64,000 bases of DNA, taken from NCBI GenBank assembly GCA_030674155.1, contig CM060317.1:89571588-89635587 (forward strand), given 5' to 3'. Below, one piece after another: positions 1 through 10,629 of the stretch. Every line of letters begins with the position of its first letter. Position 1 is the stretch's first letter. The notes under the pieces were generated by a model that made no database searches, was not told the DNA's origin, and saw only the letters and a program-made list of their open reading frames with translations. The position numbers were made by a program, and so were the translations under genes. The stretch comes from Stramonita haemastoma (taxonomy: Eukaryota > Mollusca > Gastropoda > Neogastropoda > Muricidae).

Positions 1-269
1 CATCTTTCCTTTACCGTTTGTCTTTCGGTTTTTTCCCCATCTGGATTTAATGCATCCACTTGTATTTGATGTGGAACTACTGGAAAGGCAGTTGAAAGGT
101 ACCTCTTAAATTTTCTCTTTATTGGCGAAAATATCTATCTATACTGAGAAACATTGAGGAAAACAAAGTTGAAACATTTAAAAAGAGAACAGACAGTCCA
201 CATTTTCTGGTATTGCAGCTTGTTAACGTGGCATACTCTTTAAAATAGTAGCACATGCACATCAACTAA

Positions 270-526
270 CAGGTAAGGGCAAAGGTGTCCCAAAATCTAT
301 CAGGTTGTTGGGGATCAAGGAGTCAGAGACCTCAGCTTTTCCAGGGGTCAGCATCTTCTGGTCAGTACCGGTCTCCTCTACCTTGCTTCTTTATGCAGCT
401 GGGTGAACTGGGGATCTGTATTGATGTACGAACAGCTACCCAACTGTGAGGCAACTATGCTCAGTACTGCTGAACCCAGCTTGGTGACAGTAAGTGCTCT
501 GACCACTGAGCTACCCTGTCCCCAGC
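270..526 (-). mobile_element. SINE with tRNA/5S-like head (copy 1)
   Basis: Read on the minus strand it begins GGGTAGCTCAGTGGTCAGAG (a pol III A-box type), continues with a degenerate 5S-like CCAAGCTGGGTTCAGCAGT, and shares a 3' body (CCCAGTTCACCCAGCTGCA, GCTGAGGTCTCTGAC, CACCTTT) with the copy at 1396-1705. Confidence 0.7.
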
Positions 527-663
527 AAAGACAGAAGTCTGCAAAATGTGCTTAATTCATAATATTCGGTTCAAGACTGGACTGTTGATGTTTCGATGGA
601 TATAAGATATACCATCCTATGAAGATACAAACACACAGATACACATGAAAGTAACGAAAGTGT

Positions 664-690
664 GTGTGTGTACGCGCGCATGCGCGAGCA
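664..690. repeat. TG/CG alternating purine-pyrimidine tract
   Basis: TG repeats run into CGCGCATGCGCG, a sequence type that can adopt Z-DNA. Confidence 0.75.
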
Positions 691-743
691 CGAGCCGTGT
701 CAATTTCATTAATGATGATGATTATTATTGTTGTTGTTAGTAC

Positions 744-744
<1 letters not shown>

Positions 745-805
<61 letters not shown>

Positions 806-866
806 ATAATAACTGGAATTCATATAGTGCTATATCTTGTAAAAACAAATCAAAGCGCTACTAATT
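745..866. repeat. (ATT)n microsatellite with conserved flank
   Basis: About 19 ATT units are followed by ATAGTGCTATATCTTGTAAA and CAAATCAAAGCGCT. The same flank follows an (AAT)n run at 15865-15965, so microsatellite and flank are probably one dispersed element end. Confidence 0.75.
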
Positions 867-1099
867 TTTGATAATACTGTTAAGTCGGCCAGTCTTATTA
901 ATCCTACAAAGAAAGCTGCATCTCTTGTTCTTCTGTAAAGAAAAATGGGTTGTCTATTTTACTCAGACCACAACAACAGACATTGAAGAAGAATGCACGC
1001 AATGGAGATAAGATGCTATCGCAACCTTCTTTGTAACTCATTTACAAATCACACGATAAACTAGGAAGTAAAAAGCAGAATTGAAAAGGCCATTGGGCT

Positions 1100-1372
1100 T
1101 AGCTCTTAGTGAGTACAACAACAACACGCAAACTGAAGTGGTACGGGCACCCACACGAACATTATGGACTGGCCAAGACTGCCCTTCAGGGAACAGTACA
1201 AGGAGGAAGACAGGAAACGATGGGAGGAAAAAGACAGCATCAGGGAGGGGACCACATGCACGGAAAGATGAGAACCGCGAGGAGTGGAGGAAGCTCCTCG
1301 CAAATTTGTCTGTGGTGCCCTAAAGGGCGACTAGACTTCGAGATAGGTGAAGGGGAAGGACCCTGATGTACT
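1100..1372 (+). pseudogene. Non-LTR retrotransposon (LINE) ORF2 C-terminal relic
   Basis: One frame reads RKLKWYGH...GLAKTALQGTVQGG and another reads RKTGNDGRKK...ENREEWRKLLANLSVVP. Together they match the C-terminal end typical of LINE reverse transcriptase ORFs in marine invertebrates (KLKWYGHxxR, LAKTxLQGTVxGGRRxGR, DREEWRxLV..SSVVPxR). At least one frameshift, a stop after VVP and no upstream RT domain show a 5'-truncated dead copy. The clade cannot be set from this tail. Confidence 0.72.
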
Positions 1373-1395
1373 GTGCATTTTTTGTTGATGTATTA

Positions 1396-1705
1396 AGGAA
1401 GGGGATTACTCAGTGGTCAGAGAGCTCCCTTTTCCCCGGCCAAGTTAAGCAGCGTCGAGCGTGGTTACCAGTTGGATGGGTTACCAATTACACGCCGTGG
1501 CTTTAGTACAGTTCCCCCAGTTCACCCAGCTGCAAATGGGTACCTGCCCTCTTTAGGGTCAGGGAAGGTAAAGCAGCGAGGGAGAGGAGATGGGCGCCGC
1601 CCTCAACATGCTGGCCCCTATAGAAGCTGAGGTCTCTGACGCCTCGTTCCCCAAAGATCACACAGGTTATGGGGCACCTTTACCTTTTCCTTTTACCTTT
1701 ATTAT
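1396..1705 (+). mobile_element. SINE with tRNA/5S-like head (copy 2)
   Basis: Starts GATTACTCAGTGGTCAGAG (A-box-like). At 1441-1500 it contains AAGTTAAGCAGCGTCGAGCG followed by TTGGATGGGTTACC, strongly like the internal control region of metazoan 5S rRNA. The body and CACCTTTACC tail match the minus-strand copy at 270-526. Confidence 0.75.
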
Positions 1706-2499
1706 GATATGATCCCTAATAAGGATGGGGACTGGAAACTAAAGGAAAAAAAATATGCATATCTGTGTTTAGCTATTATCCTCGAAATAAAGAATGCTAC
1801 CTTGCATTGCCTTGCAGAGACTGAGCTGTCTATCTGACGAGGCTTGAAAAACTGGCCAAAACGCGCTGTTCCGGTGGCACATTAGCCTCCCGAGAAAACT
1901 CAATCAAGCGCAGCCACACGTGTTCCCAGCTGTGCTCTCGTTTCTCTCTATTCTTTGTCTGGCTGAGAAAGCAGCCGGGCGCCTTACTATTGTGTGTGTC
2001 ACAGTTATCCATGTGTTGCACGCTTATGCTTTGATTGTCAATGATTTGCGCCCTGCTTCTGTTCATAAAAGAAACAGGCGGGGGTGGAGGGGGATGGGGG
2101 AGGGAGCTCGACTGAATCTACTTGCTTACTTACTAACCTACTCCCATAATCAATGTATAAATTGTCCAAGGCCTACTGCACACACACTCTAGCGGCAGAG
2201 CTACTGTAGTATATCAAAAACAATCCAAAAGAGACCATGGAAAAAATCATTAATTGTTGACGATGTAATACTTCATAAAATATCAAGTTAATCAAAAGAT
2301 ATCGAGTTATGCCTGTGTCCGTACATAGGATGTCAGTTTCTGGTCTCGTGTGAAGGATTTGCGGGTGAATTAGTATTTTCAACAAATGATAACTCAAAGG
2401 AAAAAACAAAGCCACCAAAAACAAAGCAAGCAACAACAACAGCAAAAAATCAGTTATCGGTGATGGTTTCGCCCACAGCGTCACAAATTCATCCTTAAT

Positions 2500-2826
2500 T
2501 TTATTTAATTTATTCTTTTATATCGAGGATAATAGAATAAGCACTCATATGCTTATTTACGTCCAGTCCACGTATGTGTGCAGTTTTGTAAATCTTGTCA
2601 TCTGTTCCCACCGCCACACAATGGCCTACTCATACGAAAAGCGGAACATGATTTAACGTGTGCGCAAGATCTTCTGCGTGCGTTCGCATAGGCCTACAAG
2701 TCATGGCCTCGGTTTAAAGCCTCATCCGGAGGACTTTTGGGGAGAGTAGAGTCAGCACTGATGTTAACTCCAGGAGAAAAATCCCCTCCAATGGGACTCG
2801 ATCTCGGGTCGACGAATTGCTAGCCC
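2500..2826 (-). mobile_element. tRNA-derived SINE, family B (near full length)
   Basis: On the minus strand: a degenerate B-box region (CCGAGATCGAGTCCC), ACTTTTGGGG-type body, CACACAATGGCCTACTC core (plus orientation) and a tail TCCTCGATATAAAAGAATAAA. The same modules occur at 6872, 10341, 25403, 38645, 39567, 46480, 50400, 53505 and 57308. Confidence 0.85.
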
Positions 2827-3320
2827 CCCCTTTCAGCTATTCTTTCAAACTTCTGTCAAACTGTAGGTCTATTACTTTTCTTTCAAACTTCTTTTAAACT
2901 GTAGGCAATGCAGCACTTGCCTTTACTAATCATACCAATGCATGTCCCAATCGGAAGTTGTCCGTTGTGTGTAAGTTCTCCCACCATACTAATAACATGC
3001 CAATCTATACACTGAGTGCCACCTATATCTTGCTTAGGAAAAAGCTTGAAGCGATTGACCTAGGCTAATGACCACTTTTAAAAAAAAGATCAAGAAATCA
3101 CGCGCTTGAAAAAAAAAAATTCAAGCGTTTGTCAGTTGCCCATCTTCTAACAAACCAATGGCGGTCTATTTGACAAACGAGAGCAGTAGCAGGCCTACCA
3201 GACTCGATGAGAGTTCTTTCAACGCATACACACCCCGGTACTGAATTATCCTGCAGTTAGGCTACATCTCATCTCAAAGTGTTCTGCTGTTAGGTAGTTT
3301 GAATTATTCCAGTATCGTTA

Positions 3321-3372
3321 AACGCAAAATCTCACCATTGGTAAACAGTGGAGCTCCGTCCTAGGAACGAAA
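3321..3372. repeat. Short dispersed repeat E (fragment)
   Basis: GCAAAATCTCACCATTGGTA and TGGAGC...CTAGGAACG recur with changes at 35990-36060, and inverted at 27490-27565, 38800-38885 and 52485-52550. Probably part of an unnamed SINE. Confidence 0.5.
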
Positions 3373-3624
3373 AAATAATCTAGTATTGGAACTGTAAAAT
3401 TATATTGCTTGTGAATACAGTTCTTACGTAAATTAATAACCTGATTTAACTTATATTAGTCATCTTCAACTTAGGTCTTCTATGGGGGTTCCGTGGGGGG
3501 AAAAAAGGTCCGTTATAGTAGATCAATGCTGCCAAAGAAAATTGTATGTAGCCCAAGGAATTTTTTCACTCTAGGTGTGACCTAGTCAAACTTATTAATG
3601 TGTCTGGTTCACAATGCACCGAAT

Positions 3625-3656
3625 GTGTGTGTGTGTGTGTGTGTGTGTGGTGGTGT

Positions 3657-3693
<37 letters not shown>

Positions 3694-3760
3694 CTCTGTG
3701 TGTGTGACTGTGTGTGTGTGTGTGTGTGTGTGGGTGTGTGTGTGTGTGTGTGTGTGTGTG
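3625..3760. repeat. (TG)n microsatellite
   Basis: About 135 bp of TG interrupted by TGGTGTGG and TGACTCTG variants. Confidence 0.95.
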
Positions 3761-4305
3761 AATATCAGGCAAGAATTGCAAGCTAGTTATATTCGAATAG
3801 AAATTTTAAGCTGAACATTGGAAGATAAAGTCACATATTTTCTTTGCCAGATTCGTATAATTATCTTATCACTATTGCCGTTTCAATGCAACAATCACAA
3901 TAGACACAATAATCCTCGTCGGGTATATTAATGTCAGAATTGTGACAGGAACTGAATAGCAGGCGGTTAATATCATTTCATCACGAAATGTCGCAAAGTC
4001 AAAGATCTTGGGACTTGACTCAGTTTTGTTTTTTTAAAGTGTCAGAAACCAATATAATAAGCTTCCATTTTTTTTTTGTTGTAATATAGGCCTAATTTTA
4101 AGCAGGAGGTACACTGAAATTTGAGTCAATTCTCCAAACTTGAAAAGATTACAAAATAATGTGTTATTTTCTTTACTACGTATCAGTTTTGTATTTGTCA
4201 ATGGTTGTTAAAAACTTGAGGTCAATGTGTTAATAGTTTCTTGCATTGCTATTGTACATTTTCAAAGCTCTCAAAAGAGTCCAAGGATAGAGTTTTCTTG
4301 GCGCG

Positions 4306-4306
4306 G

Positions 4307-4368
<62 letters not shown>

Positions 4369-4431
4369 TGTGTGTTGTGTGTGTGTGAATTTTCTTGGCG
4401 CGTGTTGTGTGTGTGTGTGTGTGTGTGTGTG

Positions 4432-4498
<67 letters not shown>
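4306..4498. repeat. (TG)n microsatellite, internally duplicated
   Basis: Two long TG blocks, each preceded by TTTTCTTGGCGCG (about 4293 and 4390), indicate a tandem duplication of the microsatellite with its 5' flank. Confidence 0.93.
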
Positions 4499-4501
<3 letters not shown>

Positions 4502-4574
4502 CAACCACGAAGGCAGCCACATGCCGACTTCGGGGATATGTAAATGAATACATCAGTAAATACAGAAAATAAGA

Positions 4575-4930
4575 AAGAAGCATCCCCCATGAGGATGCCG
4601 GGGCCTGTCAGTATGAACAGCTTTCCCACATTCTGGAAAAAATAGCTTCCCCCACATTCTGGAAATTCTGTGCTAGAAATTTCCTTTTTCTTTCTCCTTC
4701 TTTGTTTCTGCTTTGACCCTTTTCTTCCTGTCATCTCCTTGTTTATTTTTTGCCTTCTTGGTCCATTCTCCTGCTCTTTATCTAGAAAGACTGAAAAGAT
4801 AACAGTTCTCTCTCATGCCGAAGTCGGATGCGCTAGGCATGACTTGTTGGGCGCTTAACAGCAGCGCGACGCATTTTCGCTCACATAACAGCAATAGTTG
4901 CTGTCAGAGCGTTCGACGAAGAAGAAAAAG
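4575..4930 (+). mobile_element. Dispersed retroelement-like repeat, family A (copy 1)
   Basis: Shares with 12310-12652, and inverted with 57640-57945, the modules GGGGCCTGTCA, TTCTGGAAATTCTGTGCTAG, CTTCCTGTCA, GAAGTCGG and a 3' end GCGTTCGACGAAGAAGAAA. A common right end with an A-rich tail fits a retroposed element. No coding capacity is seen. Confidence 0.75.
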
Positions 4931-5329
4931 AAAGAAACATATGGGTGAATAAATTCCGTACACAGTAGCAGGCTTACAAGAGAATCTGCTAAAGTATGAC
5001 AAACAGTTGGCAATTATCTAACCAAGCAGCCAGTTACCCGACATTTTGACCAGCATAAGCCAAACATGCAAATCCCTAAGGATGCCACAAAACGAATCAG
5101 GGTATGGCTGGGGCAAAGAGTTCAAAATGGGTTGTATGGGAACTCAACAGCAAGACAGGAGCGGGGCAGAAGATGAGGCAGGGGAAAAAGAAAGTCATTA
5201 ATGCGAGTCTTGCCAGCACAACTGAACCTGGCCCACCACGCATGCACTAAAGAACAGCTGACTTCCCTGACAACGGTGGAAAAACAAACAAGTACAACAA
5301 AACAACAGCAAAATCAACAAGCTTTGATA

Positions 5330-5628
5330 TTTTATACAAAAAGGAGTTAGTCAATAAAACGGGTACAGAAGGAATTTGATGTTTCTGTAACCCACCGAAC
5401 ACTGACAGGAATGACGATATCTTGGATGTGCATGATCTTCTGCATGTGTACATAAACAAAGGGGACTAAAGCTCTGGCAGGTGTGCACTTGAAGTGACCT
5501 GGAAGATTGTAAAAATCCCCACCCTTAATCGGCCAGATTCTGCTGAGATTCGAACTGACCCACAGCTTCATGGACCCATGGGAATGAAGTCAACGGTCCT
5601 AACCACTTGGCTATGGCGTCTGTCGGTG
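5330..5628 (-). mobile_element. tRNA-derived SINE, family F
   Basis: On the minus strand the head reads GCCATAGCCAAGTGGTTAGG (A-box) and GGTCAGTTCGAATCTC (B-box), spaced as in tRNA. The body contains CACATGCAGAAGATCATGCA, similar in plan to family B. Only one copy is seen. Confidence 0.72.
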
Positions 5629-5850
5629 TTTACTTTGATTTTCCTAAACAGTGACAGTATCAATAAACAACATGCCTTACCTCTGAAAAGTAAAAACCGG
5701 GTAAGAGAAAAAACAAACAACTAACAACCACAAACCACCACCACCATCACCCCAAAAAACAAAACAAACAACCAAAGACAAAAACAAAACAAAACAAAAA
5801 CAGACTGTCTTAAGGGTTTTAATTCCTATTCACAGGTCGCCAATAAAACC

Positions 5851-6004
5851 ACGTCTTAGTCACTCAATAAGGACTGGTTTAAACCTAGGTTCATTTATAT
5901 CAGATTTGTAAAAAATAATAAATAAATAAACGTCTTAGTCACTCAATAAGGACTGGTTTAAACCTAGTTCATTTATATCGGATTTGTAAAAAATAAATAA
6001 ATAA
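5851..6004. repeat. Tandem duplication, about 77 bp x 2
   Basis: CGTCTTAGTCACTCAATAAG through TTTGTAAAAAATAA occurs twice with minor changes, ending in (AAAT)n. Confidence 0.93.
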
Positions 6005-6871
6005 AAAATCAGATTTGTACGCCCAACACTAAGTCATCGTCATGGACAAGCGAGATGACGACCATTGCCTTCAACACGAATTCTCCAGTAGTCAGCTGGT
6101 GGTCTCTTGGTGAGCACCCACACACTGTCACTGAAGCATCAGCCCCCGTGGGGATACCAGGAGAAGACTGGCTGAAGGAATCATCTTTATTTTTCAAGGG
6201 TTACAGAGTAAGTAGTAATACTTTTTTTTCTTCATCCGGCCCTTGCCCAGATCAGGGAATAAAGATAAGAAAAAAATGTCTTAAAAAAGGGGGTAACAGC
6301 ACCCCCCTACCCCTACAAACGGCATCACCACCAACAGCAGTTCAGCCTATGTTTTAAAAGGACTGAAGAATGGAGAGGCAGCTCCAGGGTCCGGAGCTTT
6401 TCCCTCGCCATGCATGACGTGAAGCAGGAGCTGAACGGGGAGCTTCGCTTGGCGCCATAGTTTTGGACAGCTCCAACCCTAAGATCCCTGTTCCGTTCTG
6501 CAACACGCATTTATGAAGAACTCGTTTAAGAAAAAAAATCATGGAAAGCAACATTTTTCCTGACAAAATTCAGAATCTGTAGAATAGATCTCGAGTTTGT
6601 TATAATTTACACGCGAGCAACAACAGGTAGGTAGGCATCCGTCAGTCTGGAAGACCATGAACGGCAAGTTGTTACCCATGTAGAAGACTCCCCCCCCCTC
6701 CCCCATTCTCCCTCAACGTCGCTGTAGTGGTCCATTGGAAAGGCAATCGCCAATACGGATGGTTCCAGTGCCGTCACAGGAGCCGCCGGAATGTTGCCAT
6801 ATCCAGCCCCGAACCGCCCTGGGGACTCCAACTCCTCAATTTTTCCTCAGGGATAGTGTCTGAGCACAACA

Positions 6872-7030
6872 CCTGTGTGCATGCTGGGTTTTTATTTTAT
6901 TTTGTCATCCGCTCCTACCGGCACACAATGGCCTGCTCTTCCAAAAGGCAGAACAGGTTTTTTAAAGTGTGCGCAAGATGTTCTCCGTGCGTTTGCACAT
7001 GGGGCCTCGGTTTATAGTCTCATCCGAATG
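6872..7030 (-). mobile_element. SINE family B fragment
   Basis: GGCACACAATGGCCTGCTCT, GTGCGCAAGATGTTCTCCGT and CCTCGGTTTATAGTCTCATC match the core of the copy at 2500-2826. Confidence 0.8.
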
Positions 7031-7230
7031 AGCAGCTACAACAACTACAACAACAGTGATAGTAGCAACAGCATCAACAATAATACCAATAATGATAGCA
7101 TCAGATGATACCACTACTGCTACTAATAATGATGATAAACAACAATAATAACAACAATAATAAATATAACAGTAAGAAGAAGAAAATGAAGAATGATGAT
7201 GATGATGATGAAGATGATGATAGCATCATA
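7030..7230. repeat. Degenerate AAT/CAA/GAT trinucleotide-rich tract
   Basis: Interleaved CAA, AAT and GAT runs (for example GATGATGATGATGATGAAGA near 7195). The short open frames here are the result of triplet periodicity. Confidence 0.7.
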
Positions 7231-7849
7231 CTAAATTATTGTATGTTAAAAACTATATACCAAGAGCTGTTGGCCACTTTCTTGCGACAAATAAAGAAGC
7301 AAAAAATCAGTTTACATTTTCCTCTTTAAAACACAAAAAGAACTTTTCGTATATAAATCAAACTAGACTCTCGTTCTTCATTTTTTTCTTCTATGTTTGA
7401 TATTAGCTTTATTTTCTTCTTGTTTTTGTTTGTTGTTTTGTTCCAGAAAAAAGTGAAAATTCATCATTTATTAGGCTAACCCTGTATTGTTCTGCTTAGT
7501 TTTGGGGTATCAATACACTTTTCGAGAGCAACACATGGCGGGAGAAGGAAATGCATGTTCTGTGGTTTCTTCGCCCCTCCACCCTTTAGCCTAGCATATC
7601 CCTCCCTCCCCGCGCCCGCACATTTTCCCCCCACAATCCCCCTCTTTCATTATGCACTCACACCGGCCCAAATCCGAACATTGTGAACGGACAGGTGTTT
7701 TGAAGAATCGTTAAAATTTAGTCGATAGAAACTGGTTCGAAGCTTCTGACATCAAATCAGCATCCGATTTTAGAAACAAATAAGTTGTTATTCCCCTTTA
7801 TGATGATTTTGTGTCCCTTTAAATTGATCATTGTACCATTGACGACGGC

Positions 7850-8310
7850 ATAAAAAAAATTATCATAGTAACTTCCGGTTCTACCAGGCGGGAATCCCTT
7901 CCGTAGTAAGGGCATCCCCCAACCGGAAACATCCGATTTGCTCCACTGGCATATTTTCTGCTGTCGTTTTGTCATTTTCTTTAAAAGCAAATTTGATCTC
8001 TTCAGGTCTTGTGTAATATATTTTTGGCACTACAAAAGAAAAGTAGGCCATCTTTAAAGGGGCCCAGGTTTCCTTCATCACGATAAAACTCGTGGTGACA
8101 TTTCTTATGACGTCACTGAAGTGAGCATCAACAAAAGTTGAGCAAGGACACCCACATCAGTTTTCGATCTATTAACAAATTTATTCGAATTTTCTTCGAC
8201 TGGAAAAAATGTGAAGCCACCTGATGAAACGTTGGGCCATCGTCTGAGTGTGTCAACACCAGGCAGAACCTAACTGCGGCCATCTATTTAGGTGATGTCT
8301 AGCACCAGCG
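7850..8310 (+). promoter_or_regulatory. Putative TLK promoter region
   Basis: This is the most CpG-bearing stretch upstream of the first coding exon. It contains a palindromic CRE-type TGACGTCA near 8109, and the adjacent putative exon carries YY1-like GGCCATCTTGG. A second TGACGTCA lies at about 8801. I see no convincing TATA box at a fixed distance. Small minus-strand open frames cross the region but match nothing I recognise, so a divergent transcript is possible but unsupported. Promoter assignment is inference from composition and position. Confidence 0.3.
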
Positions 8311-8368
8311 GTGGACGGCCATCTTGGACATTAGGGAGCAGTTCACAAGTGCGGCACTCTAACGAAGG
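8250..8368 (+). other. TLK: Putative non-coding first exon (5' UTR) of TLK
   Basis: The first coding exon has an AG acceptor only 8 nt before the ATG, so at least one upstream non-coding exon is needed. This GC-richer segment holds a GGCCATCTTGG motif, which often sits at or just after transcription starts, and ends in a plausible donor (GAAG|GTAAAA, GT at 8369). The start is arbitrary and other upstream exons are possible. Confidence 0.3.
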
Positions 8369-9385
8369 TAAAATACATTGACAATATTACTCCTATCTGT
8401 AGATTTTCTTCGTTTTCTGATTCGGTGATCGTGTTTGTGAAATAGATTTTTATTTGTATAAAATCGTGTCAAAATCTGTGCATGCTTGATCATCGTGCAT
8501 AGGTGCACCAAAATTGGTCATTTTTTTGCGAAGTCGACCTGAAGATCTCGGTTTCCGACCAGTGCACTGCATGGGATTTTGGTGTCAGGGCTCAGGGGGG
8601 TGGTGAAAAGCCACTTATGCTGTGCCATTGACGCACTTGATCTGTGGAGTAGTCGCACGAAGGAACAGGGATGGCTGCGAGTCATGTGTTGACCTGAATC
8701 ATTTACATACACCTTTTTACTGGCATCGTCCATCGTGATAGCTCTTGACGATCAGAAAAAACCGAACTCATTGATACAGTGATCTAGACTAACTGAGGTA
8801 TGTGACGTCAGCGGAGAATGTTCGATGTTGTTTATTTGAAGTGAGCCATGTTAGCAAGATCCAAGATGGTTGTGGAAAAAATCTAGTGTAGAGCTGGTTT
8901 TCACCGTGGAGTTTACAAACATCGCTGTCACATTTTTTGGACAGAGCATATTTGTTCAAAGGAGCAACATTGTGTACATACATCTTGTTGCTTGAGGTGA
9001 CCTGCAGTGGCTTTGAGCTTGTCAGCTTCAGAGTAATTGGCATCACATGGAGTACATCACACATGATGCATTAAAATTAAGTGCTTGTGCTCTTTTGGAT
9101 GCTTGTATACTAGTTTTGCTACAGACAGTGCATGTTATTGCAACACAGATCACCATCCCAAATCCTTCAGCTTGTGTGTATGACTATAGGACAGGACTTG
9201 TAAACATTTGAAAGAAAGAATATTTTACAAGTCTGGTATTTGGCTGGAACACTTATTACATGGGAATTTGATTTATGAACATTATAGTATTCAAAGGGAG
9301 CATGTTTAGGTTTTTGCATTTTCAAGTGCAAACACAGACACTGTAAACAAACGAGTTAACTTCTAGAAGACGGTTTAAAGTTTTA

Positions 9386-9625
9386 GTTCACACACACACA
9401 CACACACACACTCACACAAAACTAAACACAACACAAAACACAACACAACACAACACACACACACATACCCATGTAGTGACACTGTATAAATGTACACACT
9501 ATGGGCACACACTCTTGCTCACCTCTCTCTCTCTCTCTGTCTCTTCTCTCTCTCTCTCTCCTTCCCATACACACACACATCACACACATGTATGCACAAG
9601 TGTGTGCATGCGTGCGCACGCGCGT

Positions 9626-9687
<62 letters not shown>

Positions 9688-9689
9688 CA

Positions 9690-9757
<68 letters not shown>

Positions 9758-9760
9758 GAG
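9386..9760. repeat. Compound CA / CT microsatellites
   Basis: CA at 9391-9418, a CT-rich block at 9520-9562, then CGCACGCGCGTGCGCA (Z-DNA type) and about 130 bp of CA to 9757, all within the putative first intron. Confidence 0.93.
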
Positions 9761-10111
9761 TGACACGCACACAGTGACATGCACACAGTTTGTAAATGTA
9801 ATGCAGTAATCATATTTTTAGTCACTGCAGATTTCTATGTGGAGAACACTTTTTCACAATGACAGTATTGCACCACTTTTTTTTTTTGCTTACAAGTTTA
9901 CTTAGTCTCCACCCACTCCCTTCAGGAGTGGCTTTTTACCACTGAATTTTGACTGGAGCGGCCCTTTTGTAAGACTAGAGTTCTGGAAAGTCTGGGAACA
10001 CTTAGTTAAATGCATGCAATACATTGGATTTTAATATTGAAAGACTAGTTCCTAGACTTAGTATTATTTTTCATGATCCATTAGATACACGCAGACAGGC
10101 ACACTAGCACA

Positions 10112-10121
10112 CACACTCACA

Positions 10122-10186
<65 letters not shown>

Positions 10187-10210
10187 ACAACACACACACG
10201 TGTGTGTGTA
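10112..10210. repeat. (CA)n microsatellite
   Basis: About 80 bp of CA ending in ACACGTGTGTGT, which can fold into a short hairpin. Confidence 0.93.
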
Positions 10211-10277
10211 TACACAGGGGGGATAGGTGGTTAGTGATTCACATTGCACTCCTGATCTGTTGTCTGTTCTCTTCATT

Positions 10278-10336
10278 CCCCCCCCCCCCCAGCCCCCCTC
10301 CGCCCCCCTCCCCCCCCCCAGCCCCCCTCCCCCCCA
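10278..10336. repeat. Poly-C rich tract
   Basis: Runs of C broken by AG and TCCG. The complementary strand is G-quadruplex-prone. Confidence 0.85.
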
Positions 10337-10340
10337 AAAA

Positions 10341-10552
10341 AGCCCTTTGGATGAGATTATAAACCAAGGTCCCATGTGCGAACACATGCAGAACATCTTG
10401 CACACACATCAAAACCTTTTTGCTTTTCGAAAGAGTAGGCCAGTGTGTGCTGATAAGAACGGATGACAAAATTGACAAAACTGCATAACGTGGACTGGGT
10501 TATAAGAGCACATCCATGCTTGTTCCATTATCCTCCAAATAAAAGAAAAAAG
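10341..10552 (+). mobile_element. SINE family B, 5'-truncated
   Basis: Starts at CCCTTTGGATGAGATTATAA, contains TCGAAAGAGTAGGCCAGTGT, and ends TTCCATTATCCTCCAAATAA, then joins a CA microsatellite (10556-10625). Confidence 0.85.
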
Positions 10553-10554
10553 AT

Positions 10555-10555
<1 letters not shown>

Positions 10556-10626
<71 letters not shown>
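10556..10626. repeat. (CA)n microsatellite at a SINE 3' end
   Basis: About 35 CA units directly after the SINE tail, suggesting the microsatellite grew from the retroposon tail. Confidence 0.95.

Positions 10627-10629
<3 letters not shown>

Noticed and set aside
1441..1500. Possible 5S rRNA gene
   Set aside because: Only the internal region is 5S-like, with many changes, and it is embedded in a SINE body repeated at 270-526.
7757..8081. Small minus-strand open frames upstream of TLK (for example MMKETWAPLKMAYFSFVVPK)
   Set aside because: They overlap in two frames and have no recognisable domain. They might be part of a dispersed repeat or a divergent transcript, but evidence is insufficient to call a gene.
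8518..9064. Two minus-strand frames (71 and 91 codons) in the putative first intron
   Set aside because: No homology or conserved motif recognised; length is compatible with chance.
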